Below, piece after piece: positions 1 through 5,763 of a stretch of DNA of 7,526 nt. The position numbers and the translations under genes are program-made. The DNA comes from JACPIL01 sp964362365 (GTDB lineage: Archaea; Nanobdellota; Nanobdellia; Woesearchaeales; GW2011-AR9). Below the pieces are notes generated by a model. It saw nothing but the letters and a program-made list of their open reading frames with translations, did not search any database and was not told the DNA's origin. The stretch is taken from the NCBI GenBank assembly GCA_964362365.1, contig CAYIEF010000049.1:1-7526 (forward strand). Reading direction: 5' to 3'. Position 1 is the first letter of the stretch. Each line of letters starts with the position of its first letter.

Positions 1-114
1 TTTCTTATCAGCAATGCTCCTTTTCTCAGCAAATCTGAGGACCCGGACCTTCCTTTTCTGAAGAGCTTAAAATTGTATAAGGGTTTCTTGGAACAGTTAA
101 AACTGAAGTTGTAA
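1..114 (+). CDS. C-terminal tail of an unidentified protein (5' end outside window)
   Basis: Frame 1 is open from the first base to a TAA at 112-114 and encodes 37 residues ending in GFLEQLKLKL. The other two forward frames hit stops within the first 60 bases. The stop lies only 2 nt before the prefoldin ATG, which suggests one transcript and translational coupling. In many archaea, ribosomal protein or translation factor genes precede pfdA-ftsY, but this tail does not obviously match eL20, eL31 or eIF6, so I give no product. Confidence 0.55.
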   Translation, partial: FLISNAPFLSKSEDPDLPFLKSLKLYKGFLEQLKLKL

Positions 115-116
115 CC

Positions 117-524
117 ATGGCAGATGAGAAGAAGATGGAAGAGAAGTACATGCAGCTCCAGCTGTTGCAGCAGCAGGCAGAGCAGATCACTGAATATGTG
201 GAAAAGCTTCAATTACAGCACAAGGAGCTGGATACTTCTACAGAAGCGCTTACGGAATTGCAAAAAACAAAAGTTGATACAGAGATTCTTGCGCCGGTTG
301 CTAATGGCATATTTCTGAAAGCAGAATTGAAAGATAATCAAAAACTTATTGTCAATATAGGAGCGGATGCGACGGTGGAAAAATCTATTCCAGAAGTGCT
401 CAAATTATTGGAAGAGCAGAAGGGAAAAATTATGGAAAACATTACAGAAGCAGAAGGTGTTCTTCAGGAATTGCATGAGCATGGCCGTAGGATGTATCAA
501 GAAACAAGTGGGGAAGCAGAATAA
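117..524 (+). CDS. pfdA: Prefoldin alpha subunit (GimC alpha)
   Basis: This is the alpha subunit of the archaeal hexameric prefoldin (alpha2 beta4), a cytosolic chaperone that holds unfolded proteins in coiled-coil tentacles and passes them to the thermosome. The 135-residue length is usual for the family. Residues 5-50 form a Gln/Glu/Leu-rich helix, residues 55-90 form the beta-hairpin core with the family-typical stretch ILAPVANGIFLKAELKD followed by VNIGADATVEKS, and residues 92-128 form the return helix. The ATG at 117 follows the upstream stop by 2 nt and has no clear Shine-Dalgarno, so translation is probably coupled. Its TAA overlaps the ftsY ATG by one base. This linkage to ftsY is a known archaeal arrangement and supports the call. 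Confidence 0.93.
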   Translation: MADEKKMEEKYMQLQLLQQQAEQITEYVEKLQLQHKELDTSTEALTELQKTKVDTEILAPVANGIFLKAELKDNQKLIVNIGADATVEKSIPEVLKLLEEQKGKIMENITEAEGVLQELHEHGRRMYQETSGEAE

Positions 525-1876
525 TGTTCGGTAAATTAAAAGAGAAATTAATGCAGGCAGTGTCTGTTTTTTCTAAGAAGACAGAAGAAGAAGCAGTAGA
601 AGAGAAAGCAATAGAAAAACCTGTTGAAAAGATTGCACCAAAAAAAGAGACTAAAGAAACTAAAAAAAAGCCAGCTGAAAAGAAACTTCGTAAAAAAGAG
701 AAAGCGAAGAAACAGAAGCCTACAAAAGGAAAGCAGAAAAAAGAGAAGAAGAAAGAAGAGCCAAAAGGAAAAGTTGAGGCTGTAGAGCCTGAAGAAAAAG
801 AAGTTCCCGTTAAAGAAGAAGAGTCTGAAAAAGAGGAAAAAGCAGAAGAACCGGCAGAAGAAAAACCGTCATTTTTCAAACGATTTTTTGGCAAAAAAGA
901 TGAAGAGAAAGTAGAGGAAGTTGAAGCAGAAGAAAAAGAAGCGAAGAAAGAAGTTGCTGAAGAGCTTAAAGAAGAAAAAGCTGAAGAAGAGCCTGAGGAA
1001 GAAGCATCCTTCTTTGAAAAAGTAAAAACTTCATTAACCACTAAAAAGATTTCTGCAGAAAAATTTGAAGAATTATTTTGGGAATTGGAATTAGCTCTTT
1101 TAGAAAATAATGTTTCAGTTGAAGTGATCGAAAAGATCAAGGAAGATTTGAAGAAGGAATTAGTTGATAAGCCCTTGCCGAGGGATGTTCCAAAGAAGAT
1201 AGAGGAAACCTTGAAGCGGACTTTGACCGAGATTCTATCCTTTGACAAAGTTGATTTACTGAAATTGGTGAAGCAGAAAGAAAAGCCGTTAGTCATTGCT
1301 TTCTTTGGTATTAATGGAACTGGGAAAACGACTTCTATCGCTAAGCTGGCGCATTATTTCCAGAAACATAAGTTATCCGTGGTGTTGGCCGCCTGCGATA
1401 CCTTTAGAGCAGCGGCAATCCAGCAGTTGGAGGAGCATGCTGACAAGCTGGGCGTAAAGATCATCAAGCATGATTACGGCGCAGATGCGGCGGCAGTCGC
1501 TTTTGATGCGGTTAAATATGCAGAGAAAAATAAAATAAAGGTGGTGCTGTTGGATACGGCAGGAAGGCTGCATTCCAACACTAATCTGATGCAGGAATTG
1601 GAAAAGATTATCCGCGTGGCCAAACCTGACTTGAAAATCTTTGTAGGGGAAAGCATCACTGGGAATGACTGCATTGAGCAGGCCAAGCAGTTCAATGATT
1701 TAGTCGAGATGGATGGAGCTATCTTAACTAAAGCAGATGTGGATGAGAAAGGCGGTGCGCCGTTGTCAATTTCATATACCATCAAGAAGCCTATCTTGTT
1801 TTTAGGGATGGGACAAAAGTATGAAGACTTAGAAGAGTTTGATGCCGAGCTTATTTTGAAAAGATTAGGGTTTTGA
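524..1876 (+). CDS. ftsY: Signal recognition particle receptor FtsY
   Basis: FtsY is the SRP receptor GTPase. It docks SRP54-ribosome-nascent chain complexes at the membrane for delivery to SecYEG. Residues about 161-250 are the helical N domain, and the G domain follows with P-loop GINGTGKTT (262-270), DTFRAAA (292-298), DTAGR (344-348), TKAD (402-405) and closing loop GMGQ (428-431). The TKAD-VDEKGG form is typical of archaeal FtsY. The first ~160 residues are a low-complexity A domain: an amphipathic start (MFGKLKEKLMQAV), a Lys-rich block (about 39-80), then a Glu-rich block (about 84-160) interrupted by PSFFKRFFGKK (115-125). At 450 residues it is longer than many archaeal FtsY proteins because of this extension. 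The ATG overlaps the pfdA stop (TAATG), and a weak GGGG lies 10 nt upstream. Confidence 0.95.
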   Translation: MFGKLKEKLMQAVSVFSKKTEEEAVEEKAIEKPVEKIAPKKETKETKKKPAEKKLRKKEKAKKQKPTKGKQKKEKKKEEPKGKVEAVEPEEKEVPVKEEESEKEEKAEEPAEEKPSFFKRFFGKKDEEKVEEVEAEEKEAKKEVAEELKEEKAEEEPEEEASFFEKVKTSLTTKKISAEKFEELFWELELALLENNVSVEVIEKIKEDLKKELVDKPLPRDVPKKIEETLKRTLTEILSFDKVDLLKLVKQKEKPLVIAFFGINGTGKTTSIAKLAHYFQKHKLSVVLAACDTFRAAAIQQLEEHADKLGVKIIKHDYGADAAAVAFDAVKYAEKNKIKVVLLDTAGRLHSNTNLMQELEKIIRVAKPDLKIFVGESITGNDCIEQAKQFNDLVEMDGAILTKADVDEKGGAPLSISYTIKKPILFLGMGQKYEDLEEFDAELILKRLGF

Positions 1877-1886
1877 CAGGAAAAAA

Positions 1887-2405
1887 ATGGTACTCCACGA
1901 AAAAAGAAAACTGTACCTTGCCGTAGATAATGCTCCTGAGGAAAAAACCTTGCCCTTTCATGATCGCTTGGAAGCAAAATTCAAAAGAAAATACGAACGA
2001 TTTCTAAAGAAAGAAAAAGATAAATTAGAACAGCACAGTAAAGAAACAGGACAAAAAATAGAACAGGATTTAAACGCTACCTATACTAAAGCGATGAAAG
2101 AACTAAGAAAACGCTGTTTAATTGCAGCAGGCATCGGATTAGGGAGCGTGATCATAGTAAGCTTGGCCTATGGAACCATAAGCGAGAAGCGGTCAGAACT
2201 GCTAAGCATTAACTATCTTGACCGGGACTTAAATGAAGATGGCGTCCCTGACGCCTATGCTCTGCAAAGAAACGGCCATAAAATTCCAATGTATGGAGTA
2301 AAAGAATATGGAAGAATACGCTACGTTGGGAAAGACCAAATAGGCTGGTATTCTAATTCCAATCCTGATCACCAAAGCATTGAAGATAAGCTTAACCAGA
2401 AGTAG
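1887..2405 (+). CDS. Hypothetical one-TM protein with a calcium-binding-type Asp loop
   Basis: I do not recognise a named family. Residues 1-76 are a highly charged, Lys/Glu-rich probable coiled coil ending in KELRKRC. Residues about 77-97 (CLIAAGIGLGSVIIVSLAYGT) are a single hydrophobic membrane segment. The tail after it contains DRDLNEDGVPD (112-122), which fits the DxDxNxDGxPD loop of thrombospondin type 3 and dockerin-like calcium sites. The basic cluster just before the membrane segment suggests a cytoplasmic N-terminus and an external C-terminus (positive-inside rule). The ATG lies 10 nt after the ftsY TGA, with only a weak AGG upstream, and no convincing promoter is visible, so cotranscription with ftsY is likely. 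A role in membrane or envelope organisation is conjecture. Confidence 0.8.
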   Translation: MVLHEKRKLYLAVDNAPEEKTLPFHDRLEAKFKRKYERFLKKEKDKLEQHSKETGQKIEQDLNATYTKAMKELRKRCLIAAGIGLGSVIIVSLAYGTISEKRSELLSINYLDRDLNEDGVPDAYALQRNGHKIPMYGVKEYGRIRYVGKDQIGWYSNSNPDHQSIEDKLNQK

Positions 2406-2426
2406 TTTGAGAGGAGAGTTCATAAA

Positions 2427-2435
2427 TTTTATAAA
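2427..2435 (+). promoter_or_regulatory. Archaeal TATA box for the exported-protein gene
   Basis: TTTTATAAA is centred about 28 nt before the ATG at 2459. Archaeal transcription usually starts about 25-27 nt downstream of the TATA centre, which would put the start at or almost at the ATG and give a leaderless or nearly leaderless mRNA. No Shine-Dalgarno precedes the ATG; a purine run GAGGAG at 2411-2416 is too far away to serve it. Confidence 0.5.
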
Positions 2436-2458
2436 CTTGCCTCCCAGCGGCATATTTT

Positions 2459-3157
2459 ATGGCTTACCAAGGAAGCAAATTCTGGAAAGCATTGGCGCTG
2501 AGTGCAGTAATGCCGGGCTGCGCTCATGGAGCTGCAGAAGAAACAGCACCGAATACTGACTGCAAGCCGGCTCCGGAAGCAGAATGCCGGCAGAGAGTCT
2601 GGCCGGGGATAGTGTCAGAATGGAGTATAGTATATCTAGACGAGAATAAAAATTCGGTGATAACTGCCTATGACTTTTTACCGGAAGAGCAGCGAGTGAC
2701 TCTTTCGTACATTACTAAAGATAAGAATAATACCTTCAAAACCCGTGCCGGAGAAACATATCTTGTTGAGCATGGCTCCTTGTATGTAGGAGAGATAAAT
2801 TTTCAAGATACCAGCGAATATGTATTTCTAGTTCTGGCAGAAAAAGAGGTAAAGACCCAAACAGCAAACCTTCTCTCAGGAGAAGAAGGGACATTAGAAG
2901 AAGTGGTGGCATTAAATTCTAACTGCCGGGAAAGAAAATACCGCGTTAGTGCAACTCGTGGAACAGGCCTCTATATTTCCTCGCCTGAAGAAGAGGTTTA
3001 CGTAACTCCTTCATCATCTTTTGCCAAGCCAAAGAACCTTCTCTTCTTTGAGTATGATCGGGGACGGGATGGCTGTTTGGTCCATAAATTGGAAGATTCT
3101 GGAGAGTATATCCATACCGTTGTGCATTTCTTTGAAGATGCAGTTGAGTGTAAATAA
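2459..3157 (+). CDS. Putative exported, possibly lipid-anchored protein with EF-hand-like loop
   Basis: I do not recognise the family of this 232-residue protein. A short basic N-terminus (K7, K10) leads into ALALSAVMPGCAHGA (11-25), resembling a signal peptide. It is either cut near the AHGA region or lipidated at C21, although MPGC is a poor lipobox. Pro/Glu-rich spacer follows. Residues 61-72 (DENKNSVITAYD) fit an EF-hand loop: D1, N3, N5, I8, T9 and D12 in place of the usual Glu, with Ser instead of Gly at position 6. The rest looks beta-rich. Six cysteines (21, 35, 43, 156, 206, 231) would allow disulfides outside the cell. It lies 53 nt after the one-TM gene with its own TATA box, and has no close functional partner beyond the shared calcium-loop theme. 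Confidence 0.75.
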   Translation: MAYQGSKFWKALALSAVMPGCAHGAAEETAPNTDCKPAPEAECRQRVWPGIVSEWSIVYLDENKNSVITAYDFLPEEQRVTLSYITKDKNNTFKTRAGETYLVEHGSLYVGEINFQDTSEYVFLVLAEKEVKTQTANLLSGEEGTLEEVVALNSNCRERKYRVSATRGTGLYISSPEEEVYVTPSSSFAKPKNLLFFEYDRGRDGCLVHKLEDSGEYIHTVVHFFEDAVECK

Positions 3158-3186
3158 AGCCATTCTTTGGATTAAGGAGCAGAATA

Positions 3187-3195
3187 TTTTTAAAA
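3187..3195 (+). promoter_or_regulatory. Archaeal TATA box for the methylthiotransferase gene
   Basis: TTTTTAAAA, within ATATTTTTAAAA from 3184, is centred about 26 nt before the ATG at 3217. This predicts a leaderless transcript. The T-run just before it could also help end the upstream transcript, but that is weaker evidence. Confidence 0.5.
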
Positions 3196-3216
3196 GAGCT
3201 AGGTAAAAAAGAAGAT

Positions 3217-4491
3217 ATGACTACCTTTCATATCCAAACTGCAGGTTGTTCCGCCAATCTAGCCGATTCCGAGCAGATGGCTGGCTTGTTGAAACAGGCA
3301 AAATTTGAGTTAGTAGAAAGTATAGAAAATGCTGATCTGGTAGTGTTTAACACCTGCGTGGTTAAGTCGCCTACTGAAACAGCGTTCTTTTCTCAACTGG
3401 AAAAGTTTAAACAGGAACATCCTTACAAAATTCCAATAATTGCCGGTTGCATCCCGCAATCAGATCGCAGTAAATTGCGCGGATATTCTTTAATTGGAAC
3501 AAAGCAGATTCATAACATTGTCCAAGTAGTAGAAGAAGCACTGCATGACAATGTATTGCAGTTATTGAACAATGATGAGATGCCGCCATTGAATCTGCCG
3601 CGGGTCAGGAAAAATCCTATAGTTGAGATATTACCGATCAATAGGGGTTGTTTAGGTGCCTGTACCTTTTGCAAAACCAAAAAAGCAAGAGGAAATTTAG
3701 TTTCCTATCCGATTCCTGAGATTATTGAAGTGGCAACAAAAGCAATCAAGGAAGGTGTGAAAGAAATCTGGCTGACTTCCCAGGATACGTTCTGCTATGG
3801 ATTTGATATTGGAACTGACTTGCCGACGCTGCTGGAGGAGCTAGTTAAGATTCCCGGAGATTTTAAAATTAGAATAGGGATGGGCAATCCAGATCATATG
3901 CCTAAGATTGGGATACGGCTGGTGGAGTGTTATAAGCACCCTAAAATATTCAAATTCTTGCATTTGCCACTACAGGCTGGACATGATGAAACCTTGAAAG
4001 CGATGCGGCGGCGTTACACAGTTGAGGAGTATCTGCAAACCATTAATCTGTTCCAAAGGGAAATCCCGGAGATAAATGTTATGACCGATATTATTGTTGG
4101 TTATCCGACCGAAACTGAGGATCATTACTGGGGAACGCTGGAAGTGGTTAGGAAAACTACACCGGATTCTATCAATATTTCCCGCTTCTGGCCTAGACCA
4201 GATACGCCGGCAGCAGAGTTGCCAGAATTGCCCGGAGAGGTGGTGAAGCACAGATCACGGGTGTTAACTGATATATTTCATAATGTTTCCAAATTACGGA
4301 ATGAGCGCTGGGTGGATTGGCAGGGAGAGATTATTATTGACGAGAAAGGGAAGGAAGAAAAACAATGGATCGGCAGGAATGATTCTTACAAACAGGTTAT
4401 TGTAGAAGGAGATTATAAGTTAGGAGATAAGATTAAAGTGCAGATTGTGAAAGCAGAGACGTTTGATTTGAGAGGGAAAATGTTGGGTTAG
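3217..4491 (+). CDS. tRNA N6-threonylcarbamoyladenosine(37) C2-methylthiotransferase, e-MtaB/CDKAL1 type
   Basis: This radical SAM enzyme adds a methylthio group to t6A at position 37 of ANN-decoding tRNAs, giving ms2t6A and stabilising codon-anticodon pairing. The 424 residues show the full three-domain layout. The N-terminal MTTase domain has the three auxiliary cluster cysteines C11 (QTAGCSANLADSEQMAG), C47 (NTCVVKSPTE) and C78 (IAGCIPQ). The radical SAM domain has C145-x3-C149-x2-C152 (RGCLGACTFCKTKKARG). The TRAM RNA-binding domain covers about 365-424. The GCSANLADSEQMAG and NTCVVKSPTE stretches resemble the archaeal/eukaryotic e-MtaB branch rather than bacterial MiaB, MtaB or RimO. It is complete, with all cluster ligands intact. 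Its promoter appears leaderless and it is followed by an accessory island. Confidence 0.93.
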   Translation: MTTFHIQTAGCSANLADSEQMAGLLKQAKFELVESIENADLVVFNTCVVKSPTETAFFSQLEKFKQEHPYKIPIIAGCIPQSDRSKLRGYSLIGTKQIHNIVQVVEEALHDNVLQLLNNDEMPPLNLPRVRKNPIVEILPINRGCLGACTFCKTKKARGNLVSYPIPEIIEVATKAIKEGVKEIWLTSQDTFCYGFDIGTDLPTLLEELVKIPGDFKIRIGMGNPDHMPKIGIRLVECYKHPKIFKFLHLPLQAGHDETLKAMRRRYTVEEYLQTINLFQREIPEINVMTDIIVGYPTETEDHYWGTLEVVRKTTPDSINISRFWPRPDTPAAELPELPGEVVKHRSRVLTDIFHNVSKLRNERWVDWQGEIIIDEKGKEEKQWIGRNDSYKQVIVEGDYKLGDKIKVQIVKAETFDLRGKMLG

Positions 4492-4517
4492 GCCATAGTT
4501 CTAAACGAAAGCAAAGG

Positions 4518-4525
4518 TTTATATA
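4518..4525 (+). promoter_or_regulatory. TATA box for the wHTH-MNT gene
   Basis: TTTATATA has its centre near 4521.5, so transcription should begin at about 4547-4549. This leaves a leader of roughly 11-13 nt before the ATG at 4560, unlike the leaderless promoters elsewhere in the window. No Shine-Dalgarno sits in that leader. Confidence 0.5.
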
Positions 4526-4530
4526 GTGGG

Positions 4531-4547
4531 GTCATATTATATATGAC
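4531..4547. promoter_or_regulatory. Perfect 17-bp palindromic candidate operator
   Basis: GTCATAT-TAT-ATATGAC has perfect 7-bp arms and a 3-bp centre. It lies directly downstream of the TATA box and reaches the predicted transcription start. A near-copy of the right arm, GTATGAC (4562-4568), lies exactly 21 bp further on, about two helical turns, inside the first codons of the gene. The placement suits repression by blocking preinitiation complex assembly. The obvious candidate binder is the winged-helix protein encoded immediately downstream (autoregulation), which is an inference. Confidence 0.5.
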
Positions 4548-4559
4548 AAACGATATACA

Positions 4560-5150
4560 ATGTATGACAAAACTGAGCTAAGGATTTTAGAACAGATTTA
4601 TCTCAATCCCGGCATCCATAAAAGAGAACTCTCCAAGAGGCTGAAGTTAGGAATGCCTTCCATAGATTATGGTCTCAAAAAAATAGACCGGTTGATTAAA
4701 CAGAAAAAAGTTGGCAACCAGATCAATTATTTCTTGGATTACTCAAAAGAAGGACTTGCTCCCTCACTAATTACTGTTGAGCATTCCAGATTTGAGAGGC
4801 TTCCAGCGAAGATAAGATTATCCATAACAGATCTCTTAAAAGAGTTGAAAGATAAGCCCGTGATTGCTCTCATTTTTGGTTCTTATGCAGATGACACTTA
4901 CACAAAAAACTCCGATATCGATATATTTTTAGTCTTTCAGAAAATTGAAGATCCTAAAGAAATTGAAAATATTGCAAAGAAAATAAGTATGAAAACAAAC
5001 ACGCAATTGAATCCTGTTTATCTTAACTATCAAGATTTCAGAGAATCGTTTCATAATTCAACCAAGAAATTTTTCAAAACACTTAAGAAAGATAAGATCA
5101 CTTTGGTTGGTTTTGAATGGTGGAGGCAATTGATTGATGAAGAAGCCTAA
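4560..5150 (+). CDS. Winged-helix / nucleotidyltransferase (MNT) fusion protein, antitoxin-like
   Basis: Residues 1-60 form a winged helix-turn-helix (IHKRELSKRLKLGMPSIDYG as helix-turn-helix, KKVGNQINYFLD as the wing). Residues about 85-185 form a minimal nucleotidyltransferase domain with GSYA (107-110) and SDID (118-121), the two-Asp metal site of the polymerase-beta superfamily. The Gly that usually follows GSxA is replaced (GSYADD), and the place of the third carboxylate appears to be N151 in QLNPVYLN, so activity is uncertain. MNT proteins paired with HEPN proteins act as antitoxins, in studied cases by AMPylating the toxin. Here the next gene overlaps by 14 nt and resembles HEPN, which supports this role. 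The gene is more AT-rich than the methylthiotransferase before it, compatible with transfer. No earlier in-frame ATG exists upstream of 4560. Confidence 0.8.
   Translation: MYDKTELRILEQIYLNPGIHKRELSKRLKLGMPSIDYGLKKIDRLIKQKKVGNQINYFLDYSKEGLAPSLITVEHSRFERLPAKIRLSITDLLKELKDKPVIALIFGSYADDTYTKNSDIDIFLVFQKIEDPKEIENIAKKISMKTNTQLNPVYLNYQDFRESFHNSTKKFFKTLKKDKITLVGFEWWRQLIDEEA
5122..5126 (+). promoter_or_regulatory. Shine-Dalgarno site for the HEPN-like gene
   Basis: GGAGG inside the end of the MNT gene is a full match to the archaeal anti-Shine-Dalgarno core. It is 10 nt before the ATG at 5137 and 7 nt before a TTG at 5134. It shows that this second gene is translated from the polycistronic message. 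It is the clearest ribosome binding site in the window. Confidence 0.6.
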
Positions 5151-5337
5151 TTGGAAACTTTGGTTAAAAGATCAGAAAGAATGTAAATTTTGGCTAGATG
5201 CTTATATCAAGAAAAAAATTCTCAAGAAAGTTTCTGATGAGTCAAAACTGCATTTGCGAAGAACCGACCATAATCTTACATTTGCAAATTGGATCATCGA
5301 GAAGCATAAAGATGAAATCCCAGATATTTTTAAATAG
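5137..5337 (+). CDS. HEPN-like toxin partner, probably truncated (N-terminal half only)
   Basis: The 66 residues begin KKPNWKLWLKDQKECKFWLD and continue with HLRRTDHNLTFANWIIEKHKDEIPDIFK. From memory this resembles the first helices of archaeal HEPN (UPF0332-like) proteins that accompany MNT genes, where an ECxxW and a K-HNLxFA-type helix come before a YYxxYHA helix and an RxxxxH RNase motif. Those later elements, about half of a normal protein, are absent. The reading frame stops at TAG (5335-5337), inside the TATA box of the next gene. I chose the ATG at 5137; TTG at 5134 would add one residue and sits at a better distance from the GGAGG. It overlaps the MNT gene by 14 nt. Without the catalytic part it is probably not an active RNase toxin; it may be a decayed gene or a small binding partner. 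Confidence 0.55.
   Translation: MKKPNWKLWLKDQKECKFWLDAYIKKKILKKVSDESKLHLRRTDHNLTFANWIIEKHKDEIPDIFK
5327..5336 (+). promoter_or_regulatory. TATA box for the orphan 135-residue gene
   Basis: TTTTTAAATA is centred about 25 nt before the ATG at 5356, predicting a leaderless message. No Shine-Dalgarno is present in the gap. The box overlaps the stop codon of the HEPN-like gene (5335-5337). Confidence 0.45.
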
Positions 5338-5355
5338 CTCTTATTATTCAAGATT

Positions 5356-5763
5356 ATGAAAGACATAACATTAGGAGCTATAAAATTTTTAGCGGAAACG
5401 CAAATAGAAATTTCACCAGAACCATTGGAAGAAGATGTTATTTCTGTTGGTACAAGATTTCATAAACAAGACTATGTATTTGTGCCATCAGGATCAAGCT
5501 TTGGATGGAAGCTATTCTCTTCGAGTAGGCGGAGGTACAGACCAAGGTTAATTTCTGTAGAAGATGGTGTTGCAAGCTTACTTTTTGAAGATTATGACCT
5601 TCGTATTTGGAATGTTGATAGGGGGTGGTATCCTAGAGATTGTGATAAAAGAGTAACCATTTACCCAAGCGGTTACCATAATTTGAAAGAAATTAAACTT
5701 GAAGAAAATATTAGTGGAAGTGAATTCAATCAAGTTTATGGGCCGTTAAAAAGCAGATGCTGA
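5356..5763 (+). CDS. Orphan hypothetical protein, 135 residues
   Basis: I do not recognise this protein. It starts with a short amphipathic helix (DITLGAIKFLAETQIEI) and then appears mostly beta-rich, with a basic patch SSSRRRYRPR (55-64), aromatic runs RIWNVDRGWYPRD (83-95) and a Gly/Ser turn VPSGSSFGWK (43-52). No signal peptide or membrane segment is visible. The two cysteines are at 96 and 135. It sits 18 nt after the HEPN-like gene and has its own probable leaderless promoter. Its last 14 bases overlap the broken antitoxin-like frame. Its position in a toxin-antitoxin-like island suggests an accessory or selfish-element gene, but that is context only. Confidence 0.6.
   Translation: MKDITLGAIKFLAETQIEISPEPLEEDVISVGTRFHKQDYVFVPSGSSFGWKLFSSSRRRYRPRLISVEDGVASLLFEDYDLRIWNVDRGWYPRDCDKRVTIYPSGYHNLKEIKLEENISGSEFNQVYGPLKSRC

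Noticed and set aside
442..1296. Long minus-strand open frame rich in Ser and Phe opposite ftsY
   Set aside because: It is the antisense image of the Lys/Glu-rich ftsY A domain; low-complexity AAG/GAA codons create it. No promoter or ribosome site supports it.
1474..1977. Minus-strand open frame across the end of ftsY
   Set aside because: It lies opposite well-conserved FtsY G-domain coding sequence and has no family resemblance.
4543..4581. Twelve-codon upstream frame starting ATGACAAACGAT before the wHTH-MNT gene
   Set aside because: Its ATG is only about 21 nt from the TATA centre, so it probably lies upstream of the transcription start; the ATGACA repeat is better explained by the operator half-sites.
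5333..5358. Shifted frame after the HEPN-like stop reading NSSYYSRL, recalling the YY helix of HEPN proteins
   Set aside because: Only eight residues before a stop; too short to claim a frameshifted HEPN continuation.
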